This document shows, one piece after another, positions 1-8,279 of a stretch of DNA of 64,000 bases; the stretch's first letter is position 1, and each line of letters opens with the position of its first letter. Position numbers and translations under genes: made by a program. Origin of the DNA: Limnohabitans sp. Jir61. GTDB lineage: Bacteria; Pseudomonadota; Gammaproteobacteria; Burkholderiales; Burkholderiaceae_C. The stretch spans positions 1-64,000 of the forward strand of contig NZ_NESD01000002.1 in NCBI RefSeq assembly GCF_003063545.1. The letters are read 5' to 3'. The notes below the pieces were generated by a model. It was not told the DNA's origin and did no database searches. It was given only the letters and a program-made list of their open reading frames with translations.

Positions 1-75
1 CTAAAACGTGGAACTTGGCCTAGGCCGAGTGGTAAATACGGTGGTAACCTGCACCTGTTACTCGGATGGAAATGA
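1..75 (+). CDS. Possible 3' end of a protein-coding gene (partial)
   Basis: Frame 1 is open from the window edge to a TGA at 73-75 and ends in ...GNLHLLLGWK. The stop sits just before a strong hairpin, which would suit a gene end. Only 24 residues are visible and I do not recognise the family. The other two plus frames are interrupted by stops at 2-4 and 27-29. It could equally be non-coding sequence downstream of the tRNA. Confidence 0.3.
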   Translation, partial: LKRGTWPRPSGKYGGNLHLLLGWK

Positions 76-105
76 AAAAAGCCGTTGATTGACAACGGCT
101 TTTTA
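76..105 (-). terminator. Rho-independent terminator after tRNA-Ser (possibly bidirectional)
   Basis: The stem is GCCGTTG (81-87) paired with CAACGGC (93-99) around a 5-nt loop. It is flanked by an A-run (75-80) on one side and a T-run (100-104) on the other. Read on the minus strand it follows the tRNA-Ser gene by about 10 nt. Read on the plus strand it would end whatever gene finishes near position 75. Confidence 0.8.
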
Positions 106-113
106 GAGGTTGC

Positions 114-206
114 TGGCGGAAACGGAGGGATTCGAACCCTCGATGAGGCTCTACACCCCATACTCCCTTAGCAGGGGAGCACCTTCGGCCACTCGGTCAC
201 GTTTCC
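114..206 (-). tRNA. serT: tRNA-Ser(GCU)
   Basis: The minus strand folds as a class II tRNA: acceptor GGAAACG (206-200) pairs with CGTTTCC, followed by discriminator G and an encoded CCA at 114-116. The anticodon stem-loop is CTCCC-CTGCTAA-GGGAG with anticodon GCT at 172-170, which reads AGC/AGU serine codons. The long variable arm and the T-loop TTCGAAT are present. It follows lysC on the same strand and is probably its transcriptional tail. The symbol is only a guess; the isoacceptor call is firm. Confidence 0.96.
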
Positions 207-230
207 AGCAGGTGCGTATTATGCCCTAAC

Positions 231-1499
231 TTAGGCTGCTGGCTGATCCAAATCGAAAGCTTTATGCAACGCGCGCACAGCGAGTTCCATGTATTTCTCA
301 TCGATCACCACAGATGTCTTGATCTCTGACGTCGAGATCATTTGGATGTTGATGCCCTCTTCGCTCAGTGAGCGGAACATCTTGCTAGCCACACCAACGT
401 GGCTGCGCATGCCGATACCCACGATCGAGACTTTGCAAATCTTGGTATCGCCTTGCACATCGGTTGCGCACAAGGCTGGCAACACTTTGTCTTTCAACAA
501 GTCGGTTGTGCGAGCGTAGTCGTTGCGGTGCACGGTGAAACTAAAGTCGGTTTTGCCATCCTTGCTGATGTTTTGGATGATCATGTCTACTTCAATGTTG
601 GCTTCAGCCACAGCACCCAAGATTTGGTAAGCGATACCTGGCTTGTCTGGCACGCCGACCACAGAGATTTTGGCTTCGTCACGGTTGAATGCGATGCCCG
701 ATACGATTGCTTGTTCCATTTTTTCGTCTTCCTCAAAGGTGATCAACGTGCCTGATTTGGCTTCTTCGTTGATGTCAATGTCCCACGAGGTGAAGCTGGA
801 CAACACGCGCAGCGGCACCTTGTATTTACCTGCAAACTCAACTGAGCGAATTTGCAAAACTTTGCTACCCAAAGATGCCATCTCCAGCATCTCTTCGAAA
901 CACAGCGTTTCTAAGCGACGGGCTTCAGGCACCACACGTGGGTCTGTGGTGTACACACCATCCACGTCGGTATAAATCAAACACTCTTTGGCTTTGAGGG
1001 CTGCTGCCACGGCAACAGCCGAGGTGTCAGAGCCGCCACGCCCTAAGGTGGTGATGTTGTCGTGTTCGTCTTTGCCTTGGAAGCCCGTGATGATGACCAC
1101 TTTGCCAGCATCCAAATCGGCGCGCACACGCTTGTCGTCAATCGACTCAATCCGGGCCTTTGTGTAGGCATTGTTGGTGCGAATCGGCACTTGCCAGCCA
1201 GCGTAGCTAACTGAGGGCTGACCTTCGGCTTGCAAAGCAATAGCCAACAACGCAGAAGACGCCTGCTCGCCCGTTGAGGCCAGCATGTCGAGTTCGCGGT
1301 TGTAGGCCGAGTCGGCTTTGGAAGGAGCCAATTCTTTGGCGAGGCCTAGCAAACGGTTGGTCTCGCCGCTCATAGCGGAGGGAACCACCACCATTTGGTG
1401 ACCCGCACGGGCCCACTTGGCCACGCGCTTGGCGACGTTGCGAATGCGCTCTGTCGAGCCCATCGACGTGCCGCCGTATTTATGAACAATCAATGCCAT
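231..1499 (-). CDS. lysC: Aspartate kinase
   Basis: The enzyme phosphorylates L-aspartate in the first step of lysine, threonine, methionine and diaminopimelate synthesis in the cytoplasm. The 422-residue product starts with the amino acid kinase signature KYGGTS (residues 7-12). It has the family's GRGGSDTSA stretch near residue 155 and two ACT-type regulatory domains over the last 150 residues, ending in the ISTSEIKTSVV stretch typical of this class. Length is normal for a monofunctional bacterial LysC. It lies 35 nt downstream of tilS and upstream of tRNA-Ser in a minus-strand run that also holds accA, alkA and cysS. The ACT domains imply feedback inhibition by lysine and/or threonine; which one cannot be read from sequence. 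Confidence 0.96.
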   Translation of the reverse strand: MALIVHKYGGTSMGSTERIRNVAKRVAKWARAGHQMVVVPSAMSGETNRLLGLAKELAPSKADSAYNRELDMLASTGEQASSALLAIALQAEGQPSVSYAGWQVPIRTNNAYTKARIESIDDKRVRADLDAGKVVIITGFQGKDEHDNITTLGRGGSDTSAVAVAAALKAKECLIYTDVDGVYTTDPRVVPEARRLETLCFEEMLEMASLGSKVLQIRSVEFAGKYKVPLRVLSSFTSWDIDINEEAKSGTLITFEEDEKMEQAIVSGIAFNRDEAKISVVGVPDKPGIAYQILGAVAEANIEVDMIIQNISKDGKTDFSFTVHRNDYARTTDLLKDKVLPALCATDVQGDTKICKVSIVGIGMRSHVGVASKMFRSLSEEGINIQMISTSEIKTSVVIDEKYMELAVRALHKAFDLDQPAA

Positions 1500-1534
1500 A
1501 TTTCTTTAAAACTGTTGTGTTATGGGCAAAAAAC

Positions 1535-2500
1535 CTACAGATTGTAGCAACGCAACACCACCCCATCTCGACGCACAAAGCCACGCCCCACCTTGATGTC
1601 GATGTGGTGGCCGCGTGTGGTGCAAGCTTTCACCTGCACCAGCAATGCCTGTAGTTGTGCAGCGCTGGCTTGTGAGTGTTCTAGCGCCAGCCAATGGCGC
1701 AAAACGTTCGATTGCCGAGCCTCACTGAGTTGCTGCAAAGCTTTGATGGCAGGTGGATTGCCCACGATTTGCAAATCTTGTTCAGCCACCTCTTGAAGCA
1801 GGGTTTGAGCTTGAGCAGCATGTGAAGCACTTCGCGCAAAGGTTTGCCTAAAAGATGGGAACGCCTGCTCAATCACAGGTAGCAACTCAGCACGGATACG
1901 GTTACGTGTGAAGCGCGTATCTGTGTTGGTGGGATCCTCCACCCAGACTTGCCCTGCAGAGCTAAGGGCCTCACGCAAGGCTGCACCAGGCACATCCAAC
2001 CAAGGGCGGTGATAAGTCACGCCATGACGCTCAGCCACTGCTGGCATGCAAGCCAGACCAGGCAAGCCGGCACCACGTGAAAGCGCCAGCAGCAAGGTCT
2101 CCACTTGGTCATCAGCATGCTGAGCCAAGGCCATGTCTTTGATTTGTCCACCCCAGTTGTTTTGTAACGCCTCACCCAGAGCTCGGTAACGGGCTTGACG
2201 AGCAGCATCTTCTGGGCTTTCACCAACTGCGTGAGCTGCATTAACCCGTTGCACCACCAGTGGCACTTTCATGCGTTCACACAGCGCCACGCAATGTGCT
2301 TCAAAACCATCGGCAGCCGCTTGCAAGCCGTGATGCACGTGCACAGCATGCGCCCTGCCCGGCCAGCGTGTGGCACAGGCAACAAGTAAGGCTGTGGAAT
2401 CGGCCCCGCCGCTGAGCGCAACGGCGAATGGACCTAAGTGCTGGAGCGCGTCCAGCGAGGGGAAATTAGCGTTCAGCTTTGGTGTCGGTGAAGCGGCCAT
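1535..2500 (-). CDS. tilS: tRNA(Ile)-lysidine synthase
   Basis: TilS uses ATP and lysine to convert C34 of the CAU-anticodon tRNA-Ile to lysidine so that it reads AUA. The PP-loop SGGADST is at residues 30-36. It is followed by HVHHGL and then HADDQVET near residue 127, both characteristic of the family. The 321-residue product has the catalytic domain and the following substrate-binding helices but appears to lack the extra C-terminal domain of the about 430-residue E. coli enzyme, a shorter form seen in several lineages. Its ATG overlaps the end of accA by 35 nt, suggesting translational coupling. Confidence 0.93.
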   Translation of the reverse strand: MAASPTPKLNANFPSLDALQHLGPFAVALSGGADSTALLVACATRWPGRAHAVHVHHGLQAAADGFEAHCVALCERMKVPLVVQRVNAAHAVGESPEDAARQARYRALGEALQNNWGGQIKDMALAQHADDQVETLLLALSRGAGLPGLACMPAVAERHGVTYHRPWLDVPGAALREALSSAGQVWVEDPTNTDTRFTRNRIRAELLPVIEQAFPSFRQTFARSASHAAQAQTLLQEVAEQDLQIVGNPPAIKALQQLSEARQSNVLRHWLALEHSQASAAQLQALLVQVKACTTRGHHIDIKVGRGFVRRDGVVLRCYNL

Positions 2501-3440
2501 AGCTTTGCAGACGCTCGTAACGCTTATCGAGCAACTCTTTGACCTTCATGTCCGTCACTTGGCGCCACGCGTCATTCAAACCGCGCTTGAGTTGAGCCGA
2601 CATTTGCTTAGGGTCGCGGTGTGCGCCACCCACGGGCTCGTTCACAATTTTGTCGACCAAACCCAATGCTTTCAGGCGATGAGCAGTGATGCCCAATTGC
2701 TCGGCAGCGTCTTCGGCACGGTCAGAGGTTTTCCACAAAATCGAGGCACAGCCTTCAGGGCTGATGACAGAGTAAACCGAGTATTGCAACATCAACACTT
2801 GGTCAGCCACGCTGATGGCCAATGCGCCGCCCGAGCCACCTTCACCAATGATGGTGGTGATGATCGGCACTTCGAGTTGCGCCATTTCAAAAATATTGCG
2901 ACCAATTGCTTCAGATTGGCTACGCTCTTCCGCGTCAATGCCTGGGTAAGCTCCTGGAGTGTCCACAAAGGTGAACACAGGCAACTTGAACTTCTCAGCC
3001 GTCTTCATCAAACGCAAAGCTTTGCGATAGCCCTCGGGCTTGCTCATACCGAAGTTGCGCAAGGCGCGCTCTTTGGTATCGCGGCCCTTTTGCTGGCCCA
3101 AGACCATGCAAGCGTTGCCGTTGAAGCGGGCCAAACCACCCACGATGCTCATGTCATCCGCGAAGTGGCGGTCACCATGCATTTCTACGAAATCGGTAAA
3201 GATGTCGTTGATGTAGTCCAGCGTGTAGGGACGCTCGGCATGACGGGCGATCTTGGTGATTTGCCAAGGTGTGAGGTCGCTATAAATGTCCTTGGTCAGC
3301 TGCATGCTTTTCTTGCTGAGCTGGTCAATTTCGTCCGAAATGTCCACCGCAGACTCGCTTTGCACATAGCGCAGCTCGTCGATCTTGCCTTCTAGTTCAG
3401 CAATCGGTTGTTCAAAGTCGAGGAAAGTTCGTTTAGCCAA
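2466..3440 (-). CDS. accA: Acetyl-CoA carboxylase carboxyltransferase subunit alpha
   Basis: AccA with AccD transfers the carboxyl group from biotin-BCCP to acetyl-CoA, giving malonyl-CoA for fatty acid synthesis. The 324 residues begin with [19 protein letters not shown], the typical AccA N-terminus. They contain GDRHFADD, the oxyanion-type [10 protein letters not shown] region and the crotonase-like core. The start is a TTG at 3440, placed about 9 nt after an AGGAG. The nearby ATG at 3447 is out of frame and runs into a stop, so TTG is the supported start. accD is not in the window, as is usual. It sits between the alkA-type gene and tilS. Confidence 0.96.
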   Translation of the reverse strand: MAKRTFLDFEQPIAELEGKIDELRYVQSESAVDISDEIDQLSKKSMQLTKDIYSDLTPWQITKIARHAERPYTLDYINDIFTDFVEMHGDRHFADDMSIVGGLARFNGNACMVLGQQKGRDTKERALRNFGMSKPEGYRKALRLMKTAEKFKLPVFTFVDTPGAYPGIDAEERSQSEAIGRNIFEMAQLEVPIITTIIGEGGSGGALAISVADQVLMLQYSVYSVISPEGCASILWKTSDRAEDAAEQLGITAHRLKALGLVDKIVNEPVGGAHRDPKQMSAQLKRGLNDAWRQVTDMKVKELLDKRYERLQSYGRFTDTKAER

Positions 3441-3461
3441 AATTCATTACTCCTTGGGCGC

Positions 3462-4106
3462 TCAATAAGAAACAGGCACCGGATCTAGCGATCGCCAAAT
3501 ATACCAAGTCGCCACACTGCAGTATGGCGCCCACGCTGCAGCCACCTCACGGGCTTCGCTGCGGCTGACCGCCTCGCCCGAAAAGTAGTTGCGGCTAATC
3601 CCGTTGATCAAGCCCACATCGTCAAGCGGCAACACATTGGGCCGCATGAGGTGGAACATCAAAAACATCTCAGCCGTCCAGCGGCCAATGCCGCGAATGG
3701 CTACCAACTCGTCGATGATGGCGTCATCCGTCATCTCGGACCATTTCTTCACATGCAAAGCGCCATTGTCAAAGTGCAGCGCCAAGTCGACGATGTATTC
3801 GACCTTGCGGGCCGACAAACCTGCTGCACGCATGTCGTCCACCTTGAGCTTGAGCACATTGGCGGGCGTGATTTTGCGAGGCAACAACGCAAATCGGTCC
3901 CATACGGTTTGAGCCGCTTTGACCGACACCTGCTGGCCCACAATGCTTCGTGCCAGCGTGACAAACGCGTCGCCGCGGGACTGAAGCGAGGCCTCACCAA
4001 ACTGAGGAATGAGGCGCTTCATCACCCGATCTTTTTTCATCAGATGTTTGCAAGCCTCCGACCAATACTCAGGCGTGGCGATGATGACTTTTTCGGTGGT
4101 GGCCAT
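3462..4106 (-). CDS. DNA-3-methyladenine glycosylase II family (HhH-GPD)
   Basis: This is a monofunctional base-excision glycosylase that removes alkylated purines such as 3-methyladenine. The helix-hairpin-helix region reads LVAIRGIGRWTAEMFLMF, followed by the family's LPLDDVGL, in which the second Asp is the likely catalytic residue. The reading frame extends to 4124, but the ATG at 4106 (MATTEKVIIA) lies just after the cysS stop codon and gives a 214-residue protein of normal length, so it is preferred. The N-terminal AlkA domain and Ada-type cysteines are absent, making it a compact AlkA/Mag-type enzyme. It belongs to the cysS-accA transcription run. Confidence 0.88.
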   Translation of the reverse strand: MATTEKVIIATPEYWSEACKHLMKKDRVMKRLIPQFGEASLQSRGDAFVTLARSIVGQQVSVKAAQTVWDRFALLPRKITPANVLKLKVDDMRAAGLSARKVEYIVDLALHFDNGALHVKKWSEMTDDAIIDELVAIRGIGRWTAEMFLMFHLMRPNVLPLDDVGLINGISRNYFSGEAVSRSEAREVAAAWAPYCSVATWYIWRSLDPVPVSY

Positions 4107-4108
4107 AT

Positions 4109-5482
4109 TTAGCCACGCTCCCATGTCGTGCCCGTGGGCGAATCTTTGAGCACTATGCCTTCGGCTGCCAAGGCTTGGCGAATACGGTCGGCCTCAGCAA
4201 AATTCTTGGCGGCTTTGGCAGCGGCACGTGCAGCAATCTGCGCTTGAATGGCATCTTCGTCCACACCAGCGCCAGCTTGGGCAAAAGCCTTTGGGTCGTC
4301 TTGCAACAAGCCCAACACACCGCCCAAGGCTTTAAGTAAGCTCGCCGTTTGTGCCGACTGCGTGCGGTTAACCTCACTGGCAAGTTCAAACAACACAGCC
4401 ACAGCTTCAGGCGTGCCAAAGTCTTCGTCCATCGCGGCTTTGAAGCGCGCGGCATGGGGCTCAGTCCAATTGATCGTCACCTCATCAGGCGTCACAGTGC
4501 CCAGCGCGGTGTAGAGGCGCTTCAAAGCGCCACGGGCATCATTCAGATGCACATCGCTGTAATTGAGCTGGCTGCGGTAGTGGCTGCGCACCACGAAGAA
4601 ACGCACTGTCTCGGCATCAAACTCTTTGAGCACATCACGGATGGTGAAGAAGTTACCCAAACTCTTGGACATTTTTTCGTTGTCCACGTTGATGAAGCCG
4701 TTGTGCATCCAGACGCTGGCCATCTTTTGACCGTTCGCGCCTTCGCTTTGGGCAATTTCGTTCTCGTGGTGAGGGAACTGCAAGTCAGCGCCACCGCCAT
4801 GAATGTCAAAGCTTTGGCCCAACATCTCGCAGCTCATGGCCGAGCACTCGATGTGCCAGCCGGGACGGCCTGCGCCAAAGGGGCTGGCCCATTTCACCTC
4901 TTCTGGCTCGCTCTCTTTGGCTGATTTCCAAAGCACAAAGTCCAATGGATCTTGCTTACCGTCATCAACAGCCACACGCTCACCAGCTTGCAACTCGTCC
5001 AACGATTTACCCGATAACTTGCCGTAGCCTGGAAACTTGCGCACGGCGTAATTCACATCGCCATTGCTGGCTTGATAAGCCAAGCCTTTGTCCTGCAATG
5101 TGCCAATCATCGACAACATTTGCGGCACATAGTCCATCGCACGGGGCTCGTGCGTGGGGCGCTCGATGCCCAAAGCATCAGCATCTTGGTGCAATGCATC
5201 AATCATGCGATCAGTCAAGCCGCGCACGGTTTCACCGTTTTCCAGCGAACGCTTGATGATCTTGTCGTCAATGTCGGTGATGTTGCGTACATAGGTCACG
5301 CGGAAGCCGCTGGCTTTGAGCCAACGTTGCACCACATCAAACGCTACCATCGAGCGAGCATGGCCCAAATGGCACAGGTCGTACACGGTCATGCCGCACA
5401 CGTACATGCGCACATGGCCAGGTTCTAACGGCGAAAAGTTCTCCAGCGCACGCGTGAGCGTGTTGTGAATGCGAAGCGTCAT
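4109..5482 (-). CDS. cysS: Cysteinyl-tRNA synthetase
   Basis: It charges tRNA-Cys with cysteine. The class I signatures are clear: the HIGH-type motif HLGHARS near residue 39, KMSKSLGNF near residue 268, and the zinc-site cysteine in [10 protein letters not shown]. The ATG at 5482 ([10 protein letters not shown]) matches the family N-terminus. The eight extra residues of the longer frame to 5506 are unlikely to be translated. The product is 457 residues. It is the first gene of the minus-strand run towards lysC and is divergent from the TPR/cyclophilin genes, with about 100 nt between them. Confidence 0.96.
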   Translation of the reverse strand: MTLRIHNTLTRALENFSPLEPGHVRMYVCGMTVYDLCHLGHARSMVAFDVVQRWLKASGFRVTYVRNITDIDDKIIKRSLENGETVRGLTDRMIDALHQDADALGIERPTHEPRAMDYVPQMLSMIGTLQDKGLAYQASNGDVNYAVRKFPGYGKLSGKSLDELQAGERVAVDDGKQDPLDFVLWKSAKESEPEEVKWASPFGAGRPGWHIECSAMSCEMLGQSFDIHGGGADLQFPHHENEIAQSEGANGQKMASVWMHNGFINVDNEKMSKSLGNFFTIRDVLKEFDAETVRFFVVRSHYRSQLNYSDVHLNDARGALKRLYTALGTVTPDEVTINWTEPHAARFKAAMDEDFGTPEAVAVLFELASEVNRTQSAQTASLLKALGGVLGLLQDDPKAFAQAGAGVDEDAIQAQIAARAAAKAAKNFAEADRIRQALAAEGIVLKDSPTGTTWERG

Positions 5483-5584
5483 GAGTGAATCGAGAGAAGA
5501 CCGCAATGATGGGTCGGTAATGAGGCGAAAGCCAAAGAGTCGTCCAGACCCTCTGTTTTACAATGCTTCAAGTATACAAAGCAC

Positions 5585-6241
5585 ATGACAAACCCTGCAC
5601 CACTCACTTTCGCCAGGTCTTGGGCCCTGCCCCAAACACGCCAAGCCTTCGCACTGACTCAATGTGGATGGGCGGCCGCCTTGTCACTGGGCTTGGCTTT
5701 TGGCGTAACGATTGGTGCTGCAAACGCCCAAAACATCTCAGATTTAGACTGGCAACCAGGGCAAACTTACACCCCCACCATCATCAGCACACCGCACAAC
5801 GATGTGCGAAAAATGTTGCGCCAAGCCAAATATTCACAGGCACTTTTACTGGTGAACAAAGCGTTGGCAAACAACCCTCGTGATCCACAAATGAGATTTT
5901 GGCAAGGTTTCATCTTTGAACAGTTGGGCCAGCCTGACATGGCGTTTCAAACCTATTTGGCATTGACGCAAGAGTACCCTGAGCTGGCTGAACCTCACAA
6001 TAACCTTGGGGTGCTCTATGCAGCCAAGGGCGATTACCCAAGTGCCAAAGCTTCCCTAGAAGCCGCTTTACGTGCCAACCCAAACTACGCGACTGCCCAT
6101 GAAAACATGGGTGACTTGCTAGTGAACATGGCACGCCTCGCCTACGAGCGATCATTGGTCATCACCCCCAAACAATCTGGGCCGACACAAAAAATTGAGC
6201 GGCTCAAACCCGTCCTAGAAATCACCCAAGGCAAACCATGA
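5585..6241 (+). CDS. Exported TPR-repeat protein
   Basis: The 218-residue product has a long N-terminal region with a hydrophobic stretch (about residues 28-47) ending in GAANA-Q, consistent with a signal peptide to the periplasm. Residues about 85-195 form tetratricopeptide repeats, seen in the FWQGFIFEQLGQPDMAFQTY and NNLGVLYAAKGDYPSAKASLEAAL helices. Its stop overlaps the next gene's ATG (ATGA at 6238), coupling it to a periplasmic cyclophilin. TPR proteins bind partner proteins; an envelope-folding or assembly role alongside the cyclophilin is inference only. Precise function is not recognisable. Confidence 0.85.
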   Translation: MTNPAPLTFARSWALPQTRQAFALTQCGWAAALSLGLAFGVTIGAANAQNISDLDWQPGQTYTPTIISTPHNDVRKMLRQAKYSQALLLVNKALANNPRDPQMRFWQGFIFEQLGQPDMAFQTYLALTQEYPELAEPHNNLGVLYAAKGDYPSAKASLEAALRANPNYATAHENMGDLLVNMARLAYERSLVITPKQSGPTQKIERLKPVLEITQGKP

Positions 6242-6840
6242 CATTTACATCGATGACCCGCCGTGCGCTTTACAAAGCAAGTTTTTGCGCACTCGCCTTT
6301 GCGGCTTTTACCCAAACCGCTATAGCCCAAGACGCGCCTCGCGTGAAGTTTGTCACCAACGCCGGTGAGTTCGTGGTTGAGGTCTACCCAGACAAAGCGC
6401 CCAAGACTGTCGACAACTTCTTGCAATACGTGCGCGACAAACACTACGACGGCACGATATTTCATCGCGTGATTGGTAACTTCATGGTGCAAGGTGGTGG
6501 TTACGACCAACGCTACATCGAACGCCGCACACGCCCACCCGTTGAACACGAAGGCCGCGAAGCCTTGGCCAAAGGCGGTCCGCGCAATACAGTGGGCACC
6601 ATTGCCATGGCGCGCACCAATGTTCCCAACTCAGCCACGTCACAGTTTTTCATCAACGTGATGGACAACGGCTTCCTTGATCCCACCCCACAACAACCCG
6701 GCTACACCGTGTTTGGCAAAGTTGTGTCGGGCATGGAGACCATCAACAAAATTAAAACTGTGCAAACGGGTTTTGGTGGTCCGTTCCCATCGGACGTCCC
6801 ACGCACACCCATCATCATTCAATCGGCGAATGTGCTCTAA
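6238..6840 (+). CDS. Periplasmic peptidyl-prolyl cis-trans isomerase (cyclophilin type)
   Basis: Cyclophilins accelerate cis-trans isomerisation of X-Pro bonds during folding. A signal peptide is evident (Arg-Arg near residue 8, hydrophobic core, ending TAIAQ-DAP near residue 31), so this copy should act in the periplasm, like E. coli PpiA. The domain carries [15 protein letters not shown] and [21 protein letters not shown], including the active-site Arg/Phe/Gln pattern. It is 200 residues long. The start overlaps the TPR gene's stop, and a cytoplasmic-type paralogue follows within 40 nt, so the pair probably arose by duplication. Confidence 0.93.
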   Translation: MTFTSMTRRALYKASFCALAFAAFTQTAIAQDAPRVKFVTNAGEFVVEVYPDKAPKTVDNFLQYVRDKHYDGTIFHRVIGNFMVQGGGYDQRYIERRTRPPVEHEGREALAKGGPRNTVGTIAMARTNVPNSATSQFFINVMDNGFLDPTPQQPGYTVFGKVVSGMETINKIKTVQTGFGGPFPSDVPRTPIIIQSANVL

Positions 6841-6878
6841 GCATTCGCAACATCTCAATTCAATTAAGGAAAAACATC

Positions 6879-7385
6879 ATGAGCAACCCACAAGTCGAAC
6901 TGCACATCTTGGATCTCGGCGTCATCACCATCGAGTTGGATGCTGAAAAAGCCCCCAAATGCACCGAGAATTTTCTTCACTACGTGAACAAAGGTCACTA
7001 CGACAAAACCATTTTTCACCGCGTGATCCCAGGCTTCATGGTTCAAGGTGGCGGCTTTGAGCCAGGCATGACACAAAAAGAATGTGACGAGCCAATCGAA
7101 AACGAAGCCAACAACGGCCTCAAAAACAACCACTACACACTGGCCATGGCCCGTACGTCCGATCCGCACTCGGCCACAGCCCAGTTCTTCATCAACGTGG
7201 CTGACAACGAATTTTTGAACCACAAAGCTCCGAGCATGCAAGGCTGGGGCTATGCCGTGTTCGGCAAAGTAGTCAGCGGTAATGACGTGGTCGACAAAAT
7301 CGCCGCCGTCAAAACAGGCCGTAAAGGCTTCCATGACGACGTGCCAAAAGAAGACGTGGTCATCGAAAAAGCTGTTGCCCTGTAA
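6879..7385 (+). CDS. ppiB: Cytoplasmic peptidyl-prolyl cis-trans isomerase B (cyclophilin)
   Basis: This 168-residue cyclophilin has no signal peptide. It starts [14 protein letters not shown] and contains [18 protein letters not shown] and [21 protein letters not shown], matching PpiB-type enzymes that act in the cytosol. A Shine-Dalgarno AAGGA lies about 9 nt upstream of the ATG. It is the second cyclophilin in a row and precedes lpxH, an order common in Burkholderiales. The length is standard and no active-site residue appears lost. Confidence 0.95.
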   Translation: MSNPQVELHILDLGVITIELDAEKAPKCTENFLHYVNKGHYDKTIFHRVIPGFMVQGGGFEPGMTQKECDEPIENEANNGLKNNHYTLAMARTSDPHSATAQFFINVADNEFLNHKAPSMQGWGYAVFGKVVSGNDVVDKIAAVKTGRKGFHDDVPKEDVVIEKAVAL

Positions 7386-7409
7386 GCCACTGCTACTTTG
7401 CTCCCAATT

Positions 7410-7451
7410 GCCTGAAGTTAATCGGCCCACTACCCTGCGCTGACTTCAGGC
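7410..7451 (+). repeat. 9-bp inverted repeat between ppiB and lpxH
   Basis: GCCTGAAGT (7410-7418) is the exact reverse complement of ACTTCAGGC (7443-7451), with a 24-nt loop. It ends ten nucleotides before the lpxH ATG, so a folded form could affect ribosome access or be a weak attenuator. There is no T-run, so it is not a convincing intrinsic terminator. Confidence 0.45.
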
Positions 7452-7460
7452 CACTTACCC

Positions 7461-8279
7461 ATGTCAACGCCCCCTCTGCTGCCCCAGCCTGTGCCCAGCG
7501 TGCAAGCGCCGCAAAGCTGGCAACGTGTTGATTTCATCTCCGACCTGCATCTAGACGCTCACGAGCCCGCTACGTTTGATGCATGGGCTCAGCACATGGC
7601 GCACACACCAGCAGACGCGCTGTTCATCTTGGGCGATTTGTTTGAAGTGTGGGTGGGCGACGATACCCAAGACACGTTTGCTCTGCAATGCAGAACTGTG
7701 CTCAAAGCCACAGCGCAGCGCATCCCCCTGTACTTCATGTGCGGCAATCGCGACTTTTTGGTCGGCGCTGACCTACTCAACAGCACAGGCATAAAGGCCC
7801 TGAGCGACCCCACGGTGCTCGACCTTGGACCCACTAACGGTGCAACCCCAACGCGCATCCTGCTCAGCCACGGCGACGCCTTGTGTTTAGACGACCACGA
7901 CTACCTGGCGTTTCGAGCCCAAGTGCGCCAACCTGAGTGGCAAGCCGCCTTCTTATCAAAACCCTTGGCCGAGCGTCAAGCTTATGCACGTAGTGTGCGT
8001 AACCAAAGTGAGGCTCTCAAACGTAGCCACACAGATTACGCTGATGTCGATACTCAAGCGGCCATTGCGTGGCTCAAGACCTCGGATGCACATGTACTAC
8101 TGCACGGACACACCCACAAACCTGCAACTCATGACTTAGGCAACGACTTGAGTCGCTGGGTATTGAGTGATTGGCATGCGGACAGCCAACCACCGCGCTT
8201 GGAAGTCCTGAGCTGGCTTCGCCAAAAAGCACAAAGCCCCACGAAGGGGCTTTGTAGATTGCCACTAAGTGTTGATTAA
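7461..8279 (+). CDS. lpxH: UDP-2,3-diacylglucosamine diphosphatase
   Basis: LpxH hydrolyses UDP-2,3-diacylglucosamine to lipid X plus UMP in lipid A synthesis, acting peripherally at the inner membrane. The calcineurin-like metal-site motifs are all present in order: SDLHLD, GDLFEVWVGDD, GNRDFL, SHGD and HGHTHKP. At 272 residues it is about 30 longer than E. coli LpxH, with a proline-rich N-terminal leader and a C-terminal tail. The tail overlaps a hairpin (8231-8255) that looks like the terminator of the converging DUF349 gene, and the two stop codons overlap by 4 nt. The enzyme family call is firm. Confidence 0.94.
   Translation: MSTPPLLPQPVPSVQAPQSWQRVDFISDLHLDAHEPATFDAWAQHMAHTPADALFILGDLFEVWVGDDTQDTFALQCRTVLKATAQRIPLYFMCGNRDFLVGADLLNSTGIKALSDPTVLDLGPTNGATPTRILLSHGDALCLDDHDYLAFRAQVRQPEWQAAFLSKPLAERQAYARSVRNQSEALKRSHTDYADVDTQAAIAWLKTSDAHVLLHGHTHKPATHDLGNDLSRWVLSDWHADSQPPRLEVLSWLRQKAQSPTKGLCRLPLSVD
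8222..8256 (-). terminator. Intrinsic terminator of the DUF349 gene, embedded in the lpxH 3' end
   Basis: ACAAAGCCCC (8231-8240) pairs with GGGGCTTTGT (8246-8255). On the minus strand the stem is followed by GCTTTTTGG, a short T-run, about 25 nt after the DUF349 stop codon. On the plus strand the same bases encode AQSPTKGLC of lpxH and have no good T-run. It is therefore read as a minus-strand terminator lying inside the opposing gene. Confidence 0.7.

Noticed and set aside
20..45. tRNA-like GGCCGAGTGG near the window start
   Set aside because: It resembles a tRNA-Ser D-arm but the rest of a tRNA cloverleaf is missing; it is too short to call a pseudo-tRNA.
2370..3395. 341-residue plus-strand frame opposite accA
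   Set aside because: Antisense shadow of a well-conserved gene; composition reflects the reverse complement of accA codons.
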